Shown piece by piece: positions 5,332-15,100 of a stretch of 21,574 nt of DNA. A model generated the notes under the pieces. It was not told the origin of the DNA. It worked only from the letters and a program-made list of their open reading frames with translations, and made no database searches. Within the stretch, counting starts at the first letter, position 1; every line of letters starts with the position of its first letter. The position numbers and the translations under genes were made by a program. Origin of the DNA: an archaeon (GTDB lineage Archaea > Nanobdellota > Nanobdellia > Woesearchaeales > WJKL01); contig JAGVIO010000064.1 in assembly GCA_020056025.1 (NCBI GenBank), positions 1 to 21,574 on the forward strand, read 5' to 3'.

Positions 5332-6111
5332 ATGACTCTGCCTCATGCTTTCTTAGACGTCCTGAACAAAGAAGAGCCTTATCTTGCCACAAACAGAAGG
5401 TCTCCGAAAGAGCAGGCTGATCTGCTGCAGCAAAGAGAAAACATGAAAGGCAAGTATCTTGGAGCATGCTTTGACAGCAGCAGATGGGGCGGTGAAACAA
5501 CAGTCCTGTATGAGATGAACATACAGCAGATGCTTGGCTTCATTCAGAACTGGATGAGACAGAATGAAGCTAATTTCCAGGATCTCTGGCTTAAAAAAGA
5601 TGATATCGAGAATCTTTATAAAACATCTGAATTGCCATACATCCACCTTGATTCCTGCCCAAGAGACAAATCACATTCAGGCACTTTTACTGACCTTGCA
5701 GGCAGGATAAGATGCTCTCACAGGACAGAAAGAGAGCTTGAGGCATTTGAGAGCCAGGAGCCCGAGATATTGGTTGATGTCTGCTATTCAATTCTTTCTG
5801 ACAAAGCAACAGTGCTTTCTCTTGAGACAATAATCAGAAGGCTGAACCTTGCGCCTGACTATGAACTAGTGCATTGCAAATGCAGTCCAGGCAGATATTG
5901 GCGATGCGACAGAGCCAATGAGCTTGATAAATATGATAAAGAAAATTACGAGAGCACAGGACTATGCCCTGGCCATAAAGATAAAGTTAATCAGATTGCA
6001 TTCCCATTTGACGGCTGGAAGCTGGCATTTTACACCCAGAGATGGTATGAGCAGCTGCCAGACGGAAAAGCTCCTTTGTTTGAGAAAAATAAAGATAAAC
6101 AGCAAAACTAA
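5332..6111 (+). CDS. Unrecognised Cys/His-rich soluble protein (259 aa)
   Basis: No family recognised. No signal peptide or membrane segment, so probably cytoplasmic. It contains clustered cysteines and histidines: C109, C128-S-H130, H181-C182-K-C184, C192 and C212-P-G-H215. The spacing HCKC...C...CPGH could form one or two zinc sites. Aromatic and acidic residues are scattered through the rest (WMRQNEANFQDLWL, FPFDGWKLAFYTQRWY), with no catalytic motif I can name. The TATA box 26 nt upstream fixes the start, and the stop overlaps the stop of the convergent gene. The nearest upstream element is the 3' fic dyad, which might link its expression to the Fic island; that is an inference. Confidence 0.8.
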   Translation: MTLPHAFLDVLNKEEPYLATNRRSPKEQADLLQQRENMKGKYLGACFDSSRWGGETTVLYEMNIQQMLGFIQNWMRQNEANFQDLWLKKDDIENLYKTSELPYIHLDSCPRDKSHSGTFTDLAGRIRCSHRTERELEAFESQEPEILVDVCYSILSDKATVLSLETIIRRLNLAPDYELVHCKCSPGRYWRCDRANELDKYDKENYESTGLCPGHKDKVNQIAFPFDGWKLAFYTQRWYEQLPDGKAPLFEKNKDKQQN

Positions 6112-6527
6112 AACGGTATTTCCGGCTCCATATCATTATTCCTCTTTTCTTCCTCTTCTTTTAAATCAAACCAAGCCAAAGCCATTTCAAGAGGAGAGCT
6201 TTTTCTCCCTGCCTTTTCCATAAAAAAGTTGCCGCTGCCTTCATCACATTCGTAAACCCCAAGATGCATGTCGCTTTCGCATCTCCTTGATGCAAAATAG
6301 GTTATGTCTGATTTATATGAGCCTTCTGTACAATGGACATATCTCTTGACAAAGTCTACATAGTGCGGAGTAATTTTGCCTGAAAATGTAGCTGTTCCAA
6401 AGCAGTCCTCTATCCTTCCTTTTGTAATCCCATCTTCCTGCTTGTCAATGAACAATTCAAAATAACCATACGACGGATTATAAACATTCCATGTTCCTAC
6501 CCAGTCAGGCGTCTTGTCTGAGAACAT
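6108..6527 (-). CDS. Beta-rich domain protein, probably the 3' part of a broken gene
   Basis: From the first ATG (6527) the product is 139 aa and unrecognised. The region WVGTWNVYN...GYFELFID...GRIEDCFGTATFSGKI...YVDFVKRY alternates strands and turns like a small lipocalin-type barrel. No signal peptide; the tail is acidic (EEEEKRNNDMEPE). The reading frame stays open for 52 further codons upstream, back to the TAA that ends the TraB-like gene, and these codons read like real protein (LFQRFYHGIVPDPQLDVLEF, YEFIRTRKEITL). They include no ATG, GTG or TTG. The simplest reading is one original gene of about 390 codons split by a nonsense codon. It ends in TAG, overlapping the stop codon of the convergent plus-strand gene by 3-4 nt. 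Confidence 0.6.
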   Translation of the reverse strand: MFSDKTPDWVGTWNVYNPSYGYFELFIDKQEDGITKGRIEDCFGTATFSGKITPHYVDFVKRYVHCTEGSYKSDITYFASRRCESDMHLGVYECDEGSGNFFMEKAGRKSSPLEMALAWFDLKEEEEKRNNDMEPEIPF

Positions 6528-6683
6528 CCCTTTTTCTGAAAGTGTTATTTCCTTCCTCGTTCTTATAAACTCATATACTTGGTTTTTGTCTGGAACAGCA
6601 TCCTCTATAAATTCTAGAACATCCAGTTGAGGGTCTGGAACAATACCATGATAAAATCTTTGAAATAAATCATCTGTTGAATA

Positions 6684-6686
6684 TTA
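6684..6686 (-). other. In-frame TAA separating two coding-like segments
   Basis: Between ...YGIEFG and YSTDDLFQRFYHG... the frame is uninterrupted except for this TAA. One substitution could have produced it from CAA, GAA, AAA, TCA, TTA or TAT/TAC. No start codon follows for 52 codons. It could be a nonsense mutation, a read-through site, or a sequencing error. Confidence 0.65.
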
Positions 6687-7289
6687 CCCGAACTCAATTC
6701 CATATTTAGATTTAATCTCATCTTTGTTCAATACCCATGCATCAGTATGGCATTTTCCTGCTACAACAACCTGCGCTCCCTGGGATGCAATATTTCGCAG
6801 CATAGCTTCATCTCTTTCCAGTAAAAATATCCTGTCTAAATTAACCTGCGCTTTGTGCTTTTCTTCATTCAACGCCACTAATTTTTTAAAATAATCCCTA
6901 TCTGATTCTCCATCTTCACGGCACAAGTCCTTTAATTTTATTTTTTCAAGCTCTACGAGAGCAAGGCTATGTTTCAGCCAGGTGCCTTTATCTTCCAGCC
7001 ATAAAATATCATGGCCATAGGATTTGCAGTGGGCAGATATATATTTCCAATACCTGCCTGAATCTTGGTAAGTCACGCCAAATCTGTTTGCCTGGCAAAG
7101 CTCTTCTAAATTATTTATAATTTCAGCCAAATCCTCTTGGCTAAAATGTTCAAATCCCACTTTGGTTTTTGCAGGAAATTGCTCTATCCTTTTCAGCAAT
7201 TCTGAAGTTGGAAACAAGTCTATCTCTTTTCTTCTGAAAAGTATGTCCATTGTATGCCCGCTATGGACTGTGCCGAATAATTTTATCAT
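6684..7289 (-). CDS. TraB/TIKI-like domain protein, N-terminal part of a split gene
   Basis: 201 aa. The pattern suggests a remote member of the TraB/PrgY/TIKI (EreA/ChaN-like) fold: GTVHSGH at residues 6-12, GFEH at 45-48, ERDEAMLRNIA at 158-168, and VVVAGKCHTDAW at 174-185. In the family the conserved GxxH, E, R and GxxH residues make a metal or catalytic site; known members are metallopeptidases or pheromone-shutdown proteins. No signal peptide or membrane helix is visible. It starts 18 nt after the 619-aa surface protein gene and may be the end of that operon. The TAA at 6684-6686 is followed in the same frame by open, protein-like sequence to 6108. The family call is tentative. Confidence 0.6.
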   Translation of the reverse strand: MIKLFGTVHSGHTMDILFRRKEIDLFPTSELLKRIEQFPAKTKVGFEHFSQEDLAEIINNLEELCQANRFGVTYQDSGRYWKYISAHCKSYGHDILWLEDKGTWLKHSLALVELEKIKLKDLCREDGESDRDYFKKLVALNEEKHKAQVNLDRIFLLERDEAMLRNIASQGAQVVVAGKCHTDAWVLNKDEIKSKYGIEFG

Positions 7290-7307
7290 CTTTTTCTCTT
7301 AGAACTA

Positions 7308-9167
7308 TTACCTTTTCCTTTTCTTTCTGTTTCTCTTCTTCTCTTTTATCTTATTCCATACAATCACTGCTGCTATGACAATCACTATAATCCCTGCAAT
7401 CAGCAATACCAGTTCAATCTTTGCCTTAGTTGACATTCCAGTATCTGTTTGCTCTGTTTCAGGTTTTGCCTTTGCTTTTTTGGTTATTTTCCCTTCTGCT
7501 GGAATCTCAAGTGCTGAAGTTGTTTTTTCAACAGCAGAAGCAGCAATCTCTTCAAGAACAAATGTTGCCTGCTTTGCAGCAAAGTCAATGCTCTTCAGCG
7601 TTATTGCAACATCCTTTGCTCCATCCTCATCAAGGTCAAAAGAAGTTCTCTGCTTAAGATAAAGAGTGGCATTTATTGGCTCTGACTGCAGTGTAATGTC
7701 AACAGAATCCTGCCTTATCTTGTTCAAAGTGATCTTGTGCTCTTTTCCTTTGACTGCAAAGCCGGATGATTCTTTCTCTTTCAAGGTCTTTTGGATCATG
7801 ACATTGCTTCCTTCGTCAGATTCTGCAATAAGTGATGGCTGGGTTACAGGTTCTGTGCTGCTTCCTCCTCCGCCACCGCCTCCTGTTCCTCCGCCTGTAG
7901 CTGTGCCGCCTGTGCATATACAGCTTGAATTGTAAGACGAGCCAGTGTATCCTGAAACAGTGCATGAAGCGCCTGTGTATTTTGATGCATCTGCGTCATT
8001 GCAGTCTGTTCCGCCATTAACAGTTGGATAATACCCGTCACTATCTGAATCATTGAATGTAAAGCTGATTGTAATCAATTTTGAATCAGTGTCAGATGCC
8101 TGTGCATGCGAAGCAGAGACAGAGAGATTGTATGTTCCTGCTCTAAAATTATTTGTCTCGAAATTGACTGAATAAGTCTTAGTATAATAGTTTGATGCAG
8201 TTATGCTTATGGATTCAGAGCCCAGCTGTGTTGAATTCAGATAAGATGCAACTGTTATTGATGAAAGGTCCATGTTTCCAATGTTGTCAACCTGTATTGG
8301 CAAGTTTACAGTTACATTGCTGCTTGTGATTGTCAGTGGCCCTGCTGTTGAATTGTAGACTTTAGTTATATTCATGCTATAGGCAGGAGACTGCTGTATG
8401 CTGATGCTCTTTGCGAGGTATTCATTCCTCACTTTTGCGCTTATCTGCTGAGTATAAACCTGCCCTAAATTAGCAGCAGTAATATTGAACACCACTTTTG
8501 ATGTTGCTCCTGCAGCCAAAGATGAATCATAAGTTATGTATGTCTTGTTCAGCCCGTTTTCAACTGAAGAGTTTATTGCTTTTGCTGAGCATGAGCCAGA
8601 GCTGCAAATGTACGCATTGGTTACATTCAGCAGTGTAATGTTGTATCTCAGAGAAGCTTCAAAATTAGTGTCAGCAGATGTTCCTGAGTTTGCTATTGTG
8701 ACATTTATCAGGAATGCATAATTCGATGTAGGATACATCAGTGCAGGGTTCGATATCGACTGTATTGTTGTTATTGCTCCGTCTATGAACCTTGTCTCAG
8801 AGATATTCGGCTCATTCCATACCGTGCTTGTTGTTGCATTGATCTGCATATCTCCGCCCTGCAGTGCTGTTATGTTCCAGACCTTTGTGTACATTTTGAA
8901 AGGCCCTGCCACAGCAAATTCTCCTGCAGCAATGTTGATAGTATTTGCAATGCTTATGTTAATGTTAGAAGTATATGCAACGACAATGGTTGTGTCAAAG
9001 CCGGTTGCATTATATATTGTAAGAGTGGCTGTCCTTATCTCTCCTTGTGTAAGATTGCCTGCGCCAATGTTCAGGCAAAAATCAGTCGGGCCTACGCACA
9101 CAGCGTTGACACTATACGAAAGCGCAACAAGCGCTACAATGAATATTATTAGTTTTTTATAATCCAT
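7308..9167 (-). CDS. Secreted surface protein with C-terminal membrane anchor (619 aa)
   Basis: Begins with a signal peptide (MDYKKLIIFIVALVALSYSVNA) and ends with a single hydrophobic helix at about 580-602 and a very basic tail (KIKEKKRNRKKRKR), so it is held in the membrane facing outward. The body to about residue 370 is strand-rich and full of N-glycosylation sequons, like CARDB-type surface domains. DSDSDGYYP...GGTDCNDADAS (about 373-395) matches the calcium/metal-binding repeat of MopE-type proteins. A poly-glycine hinge follows (about 412-437). A further domain (KITLNKIRQDSVDITL ... FDLDEDGAKDVAITL) precedes the anchor and resembles the domain in the partial gene at the right end of the window. 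The start overlaps the giant gene by 11 nt, so the two are translationally linked. It may serve as anchor or partner for the giant protein. Confidence 0.88.
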   Translation of the reverse strand: MDYKKLIIFIVALVALSYSVNAVCVGPTDFCLNIGAGNLTQGEIRTATLTIYNATGFDTTIVVAYTSNINISIANTINIAAGEFAVAGPFKMYTKVWNITALQGGDMQINATTSTVWNEPNISETRFIDGAITTIQSISNPALMYPTSNYAFLINVTIANSGTSADTNFEASLRYNITLLNVTNAYICSSGSCSAKAINSSVENGLNKTYITYDSSLAAGATSKVVFNITAANLGQVYTQQISAKVRNEYLAKSISIQQSPAYSMNITKVYNSTAGPLTITSSNVTVNLPIQVDNIGNMDLSSITVASYLNSTQLGSESISITASNYYTKTYSVNFETNNFRAGTYNLSVSASHAQASDTDSKLITISFTFNDSDSDGYYPTVNGGTDCNDADASKYTGASCTVSGYTGSSYNSSCICTGGTATGGGTGGGGGGGSSTEPVTQPSLIAESDEGSNVMIQKTLKEKESSGFAVKGKEHKITLNKIRQDSVDITLQSEPINATLYLKQRTSFDLDEDGAKDVAITLKSIDFAAKQATFVLEEIAASAVEKTTSALEIPAEGKITKKAKAKPETEQTDTGMSTKAKIELVLLIAGIIVIVIAAVIVWNKIKEKKRNRKKRKR

Positions 9168-12100
9168 TGCTCTCAGCTTGGTTATTGTTTGACTGGTTGA
9201 TCAGCATATTATTCTCTATTGGCAAAGTCTGTATTTCAACAGGCTCTTCAATTATTGTCTGCACTTCAACAGGCTCTTCTGCAATTGTCTCTACTTCAGC
9301 AGGTTCTTCTATGGTTGATTCTTCAGCAGGCATTTCTTCAATTGCTGGCTGTTCTTCTTCAGCAGGCTCTTCAGCTGGTGCTTGCTGCTCATCTGTTTCA
9401 GGAACAGTCTCTTCTGCTGTTTCTGATATGTTTGTTTGCTCTGCAGGCGTTTCCTGTTCTACAGGCTCTATTACTTCTGTTTCTTCGTCTGCAATTGGCT
9501 CTATTATTTCCAGCTGCTCCACAATTGTTTCATTATCTTCTGTGGTATTGTCTAAATCTGTTTCTGGAGCAATTGTTTCATTAATCATCATCGTCTGGTT
9601 TAATGTTATTGTTTCATTATCCTCAACAGTCAATTCTATTGTCAAAGGCACATTTCTCAATAATTCAATCTGCAATGCAATCTTTGCCAGCAAGGCATTT
9701 GCTTCTCTCAGATATACGCCTGTATTTTCAATCAATGATGCTGCATTTGCTTTCAATTCAGAGCTGCTAATTGAATTTTTCTTCTTCGACTCTCTTAAAT
9801 CAGCCCTTGCTGTCTTGTAATTTGCATCAGCAATTGAAAGATAATCCTTGAATTCAGTTATCAATGGCTCGATTGATGTCAAATTAATGCCCTCTGCATT
9901 TTCAAGCAGCTTGTCAAGCTGTTTCTCTAAATATTTGATTCTGTATTTTCCTGATGCGCCTACTGTGCCTGCGATTGACAGTTGTTCTGTTGCATTTTGC
10001 TTATTTCCAATGTCTTCAACTGTGACTGTTTTGCCTGACTCTGTAATTGAGTCTATTATTCCGTCTCCGTCTTCATCTATCTTGATAAGCACAGCTATAT
10101 CACTTTCAATATCAGAAGAATCTATTGTAAGCTCAAATGTCTCGCCGCCTGTTATGTTGATTGGCTCTGTCAAGATTGTCTGTCTTAAGGCAGTGTCTTC
10201 TATTGTCAGCTCATAATCCCCTTCACCTTTTGCAATGACATTATACTTCATGTCCAATATGTTTGAAGGTATGTAATAGCTTTCTGTTTCCCCGTCATCT
10301 GACAATAACATTGCTCCTGGAATCTCGTTATAGAAATTGCCGTCTGCATCATATCCCAACCTCATTCCTAATTTGTCTGTTATCAATAAGTCAGCAGGGC
10401 ATGCTAATTTTACAAAGCCCCCGCCTGTTGGATTCTGGATTGAGATATTTGCTATTCTTTCTCCGTATATTGTTGCATTCAATTGATCAGGGCTGTCTGC
10501 TGTGATATTATAATCGCTTGTATTCACATTCCAGCTCAGCCATTTGATCTGTCCTGCAGAAAGGTTGATTGCCTGCGTATCAGCTCCGATTATGAACAGG
10601 CCTGATTCATTTACCAGCTTGACAGGCATATTGTACAAAGCAGCTGGCGCAAGGTTTTCAACAGAGAGCCATGCTGTGAATGTATTGTTTGCCTGCCTTG
10701 TGGTGTTGTCTACATAAAAATATGAGAACAGCGAATTCTGCAGGTCAGCTACGCTTAGCCCATACTCATAATAATTATTGTCTGCTGTGTAGCTTTCATC
10801 TGTTACAGAATCCACAGCAACCTTCATGTCATAATCTCCTGTTGTTGCAGTCCAGTACAGATTGACTGAATTGTTATTATTGTCAATGAAATTGATTGTG
10901 CTGTTGTAAACTTCTGTGTTGTTTGCATACAACCTGATAATTCCATTCTTCGGTGTCTGGCCAACATAGCCTACAACTGCAGTGAATGTTATATTCTGGT
11001 ATTCAACTATGTGTGATACAGAGTGATTCAATGAGTATATTGCTGCATCAGGTACAGAAGATGAAGAGATGTTTAGTTGCCTGTCCTGGCCTGTCATGTT
11101 GAATAATGTTGAGTTTCTCGTATAGCTGTCTGCTGTCACATTCATGCTGTAAAAGCCTTCTGATAAAGTAAACGGATTCTTGAATTCGCCTGTTGCATAG
11201 GTTGATGAATAGCCTATTGCATTGTTTGTTGCATTGTAGATTGTCACATTTACATTAGCGATTCCTGCTCCGTTTGTGTCTAAGACATAGCCTGTCAATG
11301 TTCCTGTCAGGTCAACTGTAAATTGCCAATAATAAGTCTCTGTGTTTGAAGTCGAGTTCTTTGTTGCAGTGATATTTAAGTAATGTGTTCCTTCTGCAAG
11401 CAGGCTGTTGTAAGTTGCATTTGTCTGGAACACAGCAGGAACAAGAGCTCCTCCTAAATTGTCATACATCTGCACATTTGTGACATTTGAGTCAAAGACA
11501 ACTGTTATTGTGTTGTTTGATACATAGACAGTTGATGTATTTGCAGGTGTTACGCTTACAAATCCAGGTATTCTCTGGTTATTGACTGTGATAATTGAAG
11601 TTGCATAGTTTGTCAGTATTCCGTCTGTTGTTGATGCAGTGAAATTATAAGCTCCTGAATCTGTGTTGTTTGTTGTCCAGCTGTACTGCAATAAGTTGCC
11701 TGCTGCAGTTGCAACCTGGGTTCCATTCCTGTTCAATATGATTGAAGGAGTTGCCCCTTCTGGATCATACGAAGATACATTGATATACAATGTCTGGCCT
11801 TCGCTGACAGGTGAGTTTGAAATTATGCTTATGTTTGGCACTGTGTTTACAGTTCCTACAATTGTAAAGCTGGCTTTGACAGTATCATTCAGATGGCTTA
11901 GTGTATCATTTGCATAATAAGTTACATTGTAATTTCCTGCACTAAGAGTATTGTTTGGCACTGTGTAGATATAAGTTATTCCTGTCGACAGATTCATCGA
12001 CCAGTTATACAGGCTTGAGCCAGTGCTGTTTATCAGCTCTGCTGTGACATTTGCAAGATTGAAGTCAAATGCATCTACTGTTATGTTGAATGACTGGTTG

Positions 12101-15100
12101 AAATATGTTGATAATGGGATATTGCTGTTTGTTACGCTCGGAGCAAGAGTATCATTCACTGTGATTGATATTGTTGTTGAATTTGTGTTGTTTGCTATGT
12201 CGGTTGCATTGACCATCAGGTCATAAATTCCCATAGCAAGGAATGTGTTGTCTGTTATCAGGCCATTTGTGTTTATTGTGAAATTAGTATTGTTGACTGC
12301 ATATGTTATGATGCCATTTGAATCTGTTGCATTTACATCATAACTGAAAGCATAGCCGTATTCTGCAGACAATGTGGCATTTGGCAATGGATTCCACGCA
12401 GGGTAGACTGTATCAACTAATATATTCCTTGTTTCTGTGGTATTAGTATGCCCTAAAGTATCATTAACTGTTGCATAGACAGTATAATTTCCGTCTGACA
12501 GATTGTAGAAGACAGAAGTTGCCCCTGGTGTTGTGTTAACCACAGCTTGCCCATTTATCCACAATTGTATTGTGTCTAGATAAATGTCAGATGCAGATAT
12601 ATTTATTGTCTGGTTTGCATTATAATTTCCAGATGCAGGGCTGTTGAATGAGATGTAAGGCTTGGTTATGTCAACAAATGTCCAGTTTGCAGCTGAATTG
12701 ACAAGCCCGACAATATCCGTGATTGTCGCATTGATAGTGTTGTTGCCTTCGCTTAAATTTATAAGCGCCCAATAATTGTTTCCGTTTCTTGTTGTCAAGT
12801 TTCCATTCACAGTGATATTTACAATGTTTGCTTCAATGAATGTCCCTGTAATATTATACTGCGTTGTGTTTATCAATTGTGGAATTGGATTAATAGTTAT
12901 TGTCGGCAAGGTTGTGTCAATCAGGACAGTCCTTGTTTCTGTTGAATTTGACTTTCCTGCTGCATCATAAGCAGTTGCATTGAAATAATACCTTTCATCA
13001 GGCAATGTGAAATTAAGTGCAAATGGGCTTGTTATGCTGGTTGTTGCATTCACTATATTTGTTGTGTTATAAAGATAGATAGTAATATTTGCAAGACTGC
13101 TGTCGTCTGCTGTAATGTTTACCAGGAAATTATTTACGCTGATATTTGCATTGTTTTGTATTGATGTCGAATCAATCTGTATTGAAGGTGAGGTTTTGTC
13201 TATTGTCAGATTTAATGTTTCTGTTAGGTTTTGCCGTCCAACAATATCATATGCTTCTGCATAGATCATGAAATTGCCTTCTTGGAATAGAGTGTAATTA
13301 CATGGTGAAGCTGTGCACACCCTTAATACCGTCGAACTGTTGTATATAGTGATGTTTACAAGGTTTCTGTCAAATGCAGTTACATTGATTATCTGGTTCA
13401 GGGCGTATGTGCCATTTTGGGGAGGGTTAACAAAGCTGACTAATGGATAATATAAGTCAATTGATATTCCAGCAACAGGCGTTGTTGCATTGACATTATT
13501 GGCAATATCAGTTGCATTTGCAAAATAAGTGAAATTGCCTTCGTTAGACAAAATAAATGATAGTGTAACATTTCCAGTCGAGGAATTGACAACAGAACCA
13601 TTTACATAAATATTTGCAGCAGTAATATTATTTGCATCAGCAAATGTTATGTTAATCAGTTTTGTAGTATTGCAATATCCAGTCCCAATTGGCATGTTGT
13701 CGACCACAGACGGTGCAATTGTGTCAACAAAAGTCCAGTTAGCAATCCATGCTGTGTTTCCAACAATATCGGTTACAGTTGCATTCAAGGTATTGTTTCC
13801 GTCAAAAAGACCTCCAACAACAGCCCAGTATGTTCCTGCAGAAGCATTTGCCAACTGTCCGTTAACTGTAATGTTAACCAGGTTTGTTTCAGCATATGTT
13901 CCAGAGACATTGTACCAGCTCCTGTTTATCAATTGATTGACAGCATCCATTGTTATGATTGGTATTGTAGTATCTATCAAAATTATTCTTGTTTCTGTGA
14001 AGTTTGTGTGCCCTAAAATGTCATTCACAGTTGCATTCACAACATATATTCCGTCTGAGATGTTGAACAGCGCCTCTCCTGTTGTTGAGTTTACAACAGC
14101 ATTTCCGTTGACCCACAATTGTATTGTGCCTAAGTTTGCATCTGATGCTGTAATATTTATTGTTAAGTTTGATGAATAATTTCCAGATGAAGGCGGTGAG
14201 TTGAATGATATATATGGGCTTACTGTGTCAAGCAAGATTGTAAATGTCTGCGTAGAGTTCAGATGCTGTACAGTATCATTTGCAGTTGCATTCAGGTAAT
14301 ATATTCCGTCAATGAGATTTGTGAAATTAATAAAAAATGGATAATTTGCATTTCCTGTTGTTGAATTTATCAGTCCAGATAAATTGTAAAGGAAGATTGT
14401 TACATTTTCAGGATTTGCATCAGAAACAGAGACATTTGCGAGGATAAAATTCTGGGAGTAATTGCCTGTTGAATTTGTAGGCGCAACAAAACTAATCAGC
14501 GGATTTCTTGTATCGATGTTTACAGTCCTTGTTTCAGTGCTATTCGCTCTTCCAACAATGTCATAAGCAGTTGCATTTATGAAATAATCTCCGTCAGGCA
14601 ATCCTGTAAAAAGATTGTATGCGTCTGTTGAAGTGTTTGTTATTGCTATAATCAATCCTGTTGTATTATAAAGATATGTTGTGATGTTTGCAAAATTAGG
14701 GTCTGCTGCAGTCACATTTGTATCAATTGCTCCGATGTTTATAACAGAATCATTTGTTTCAGTTGGCAGAACAAACTGTACATATGGAGCAATTGTATCT
14801 ATAGTTATTATTCTTGTTTCTGTGATGTTAGTATGCCCTATTGTATCATTGACTGTTGCATAGACTGTGTAATTGCCGTCTGACAAATTGAACAATGCTG
14901 TTCCGAAAGTTGTTCCAGATGTCACATTTGCAACAGCACTTCCATTTACCCATAATTGTATTGTGCCAAGATGCGCATCAGATGCAGTTATATTAATAGT
15001 CTGATTGCTTGAATAATTTCCAGATAAAGGCGAATTGAACGAAATGTATGGATTGATTGTGTCAACAACAGTCCAATTCATAATTTGCGCAGAGTTTCCT

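Noticed and set aside
9167..9820. Long Ser/Val-rich open frames on the plus strand opposite the giant gene
   Set aside because: They mirror the Glu/Pro-rich and Asn/Thr-rich coding of the minus strand, have biased composition and no promoter or ribosome-binding site.
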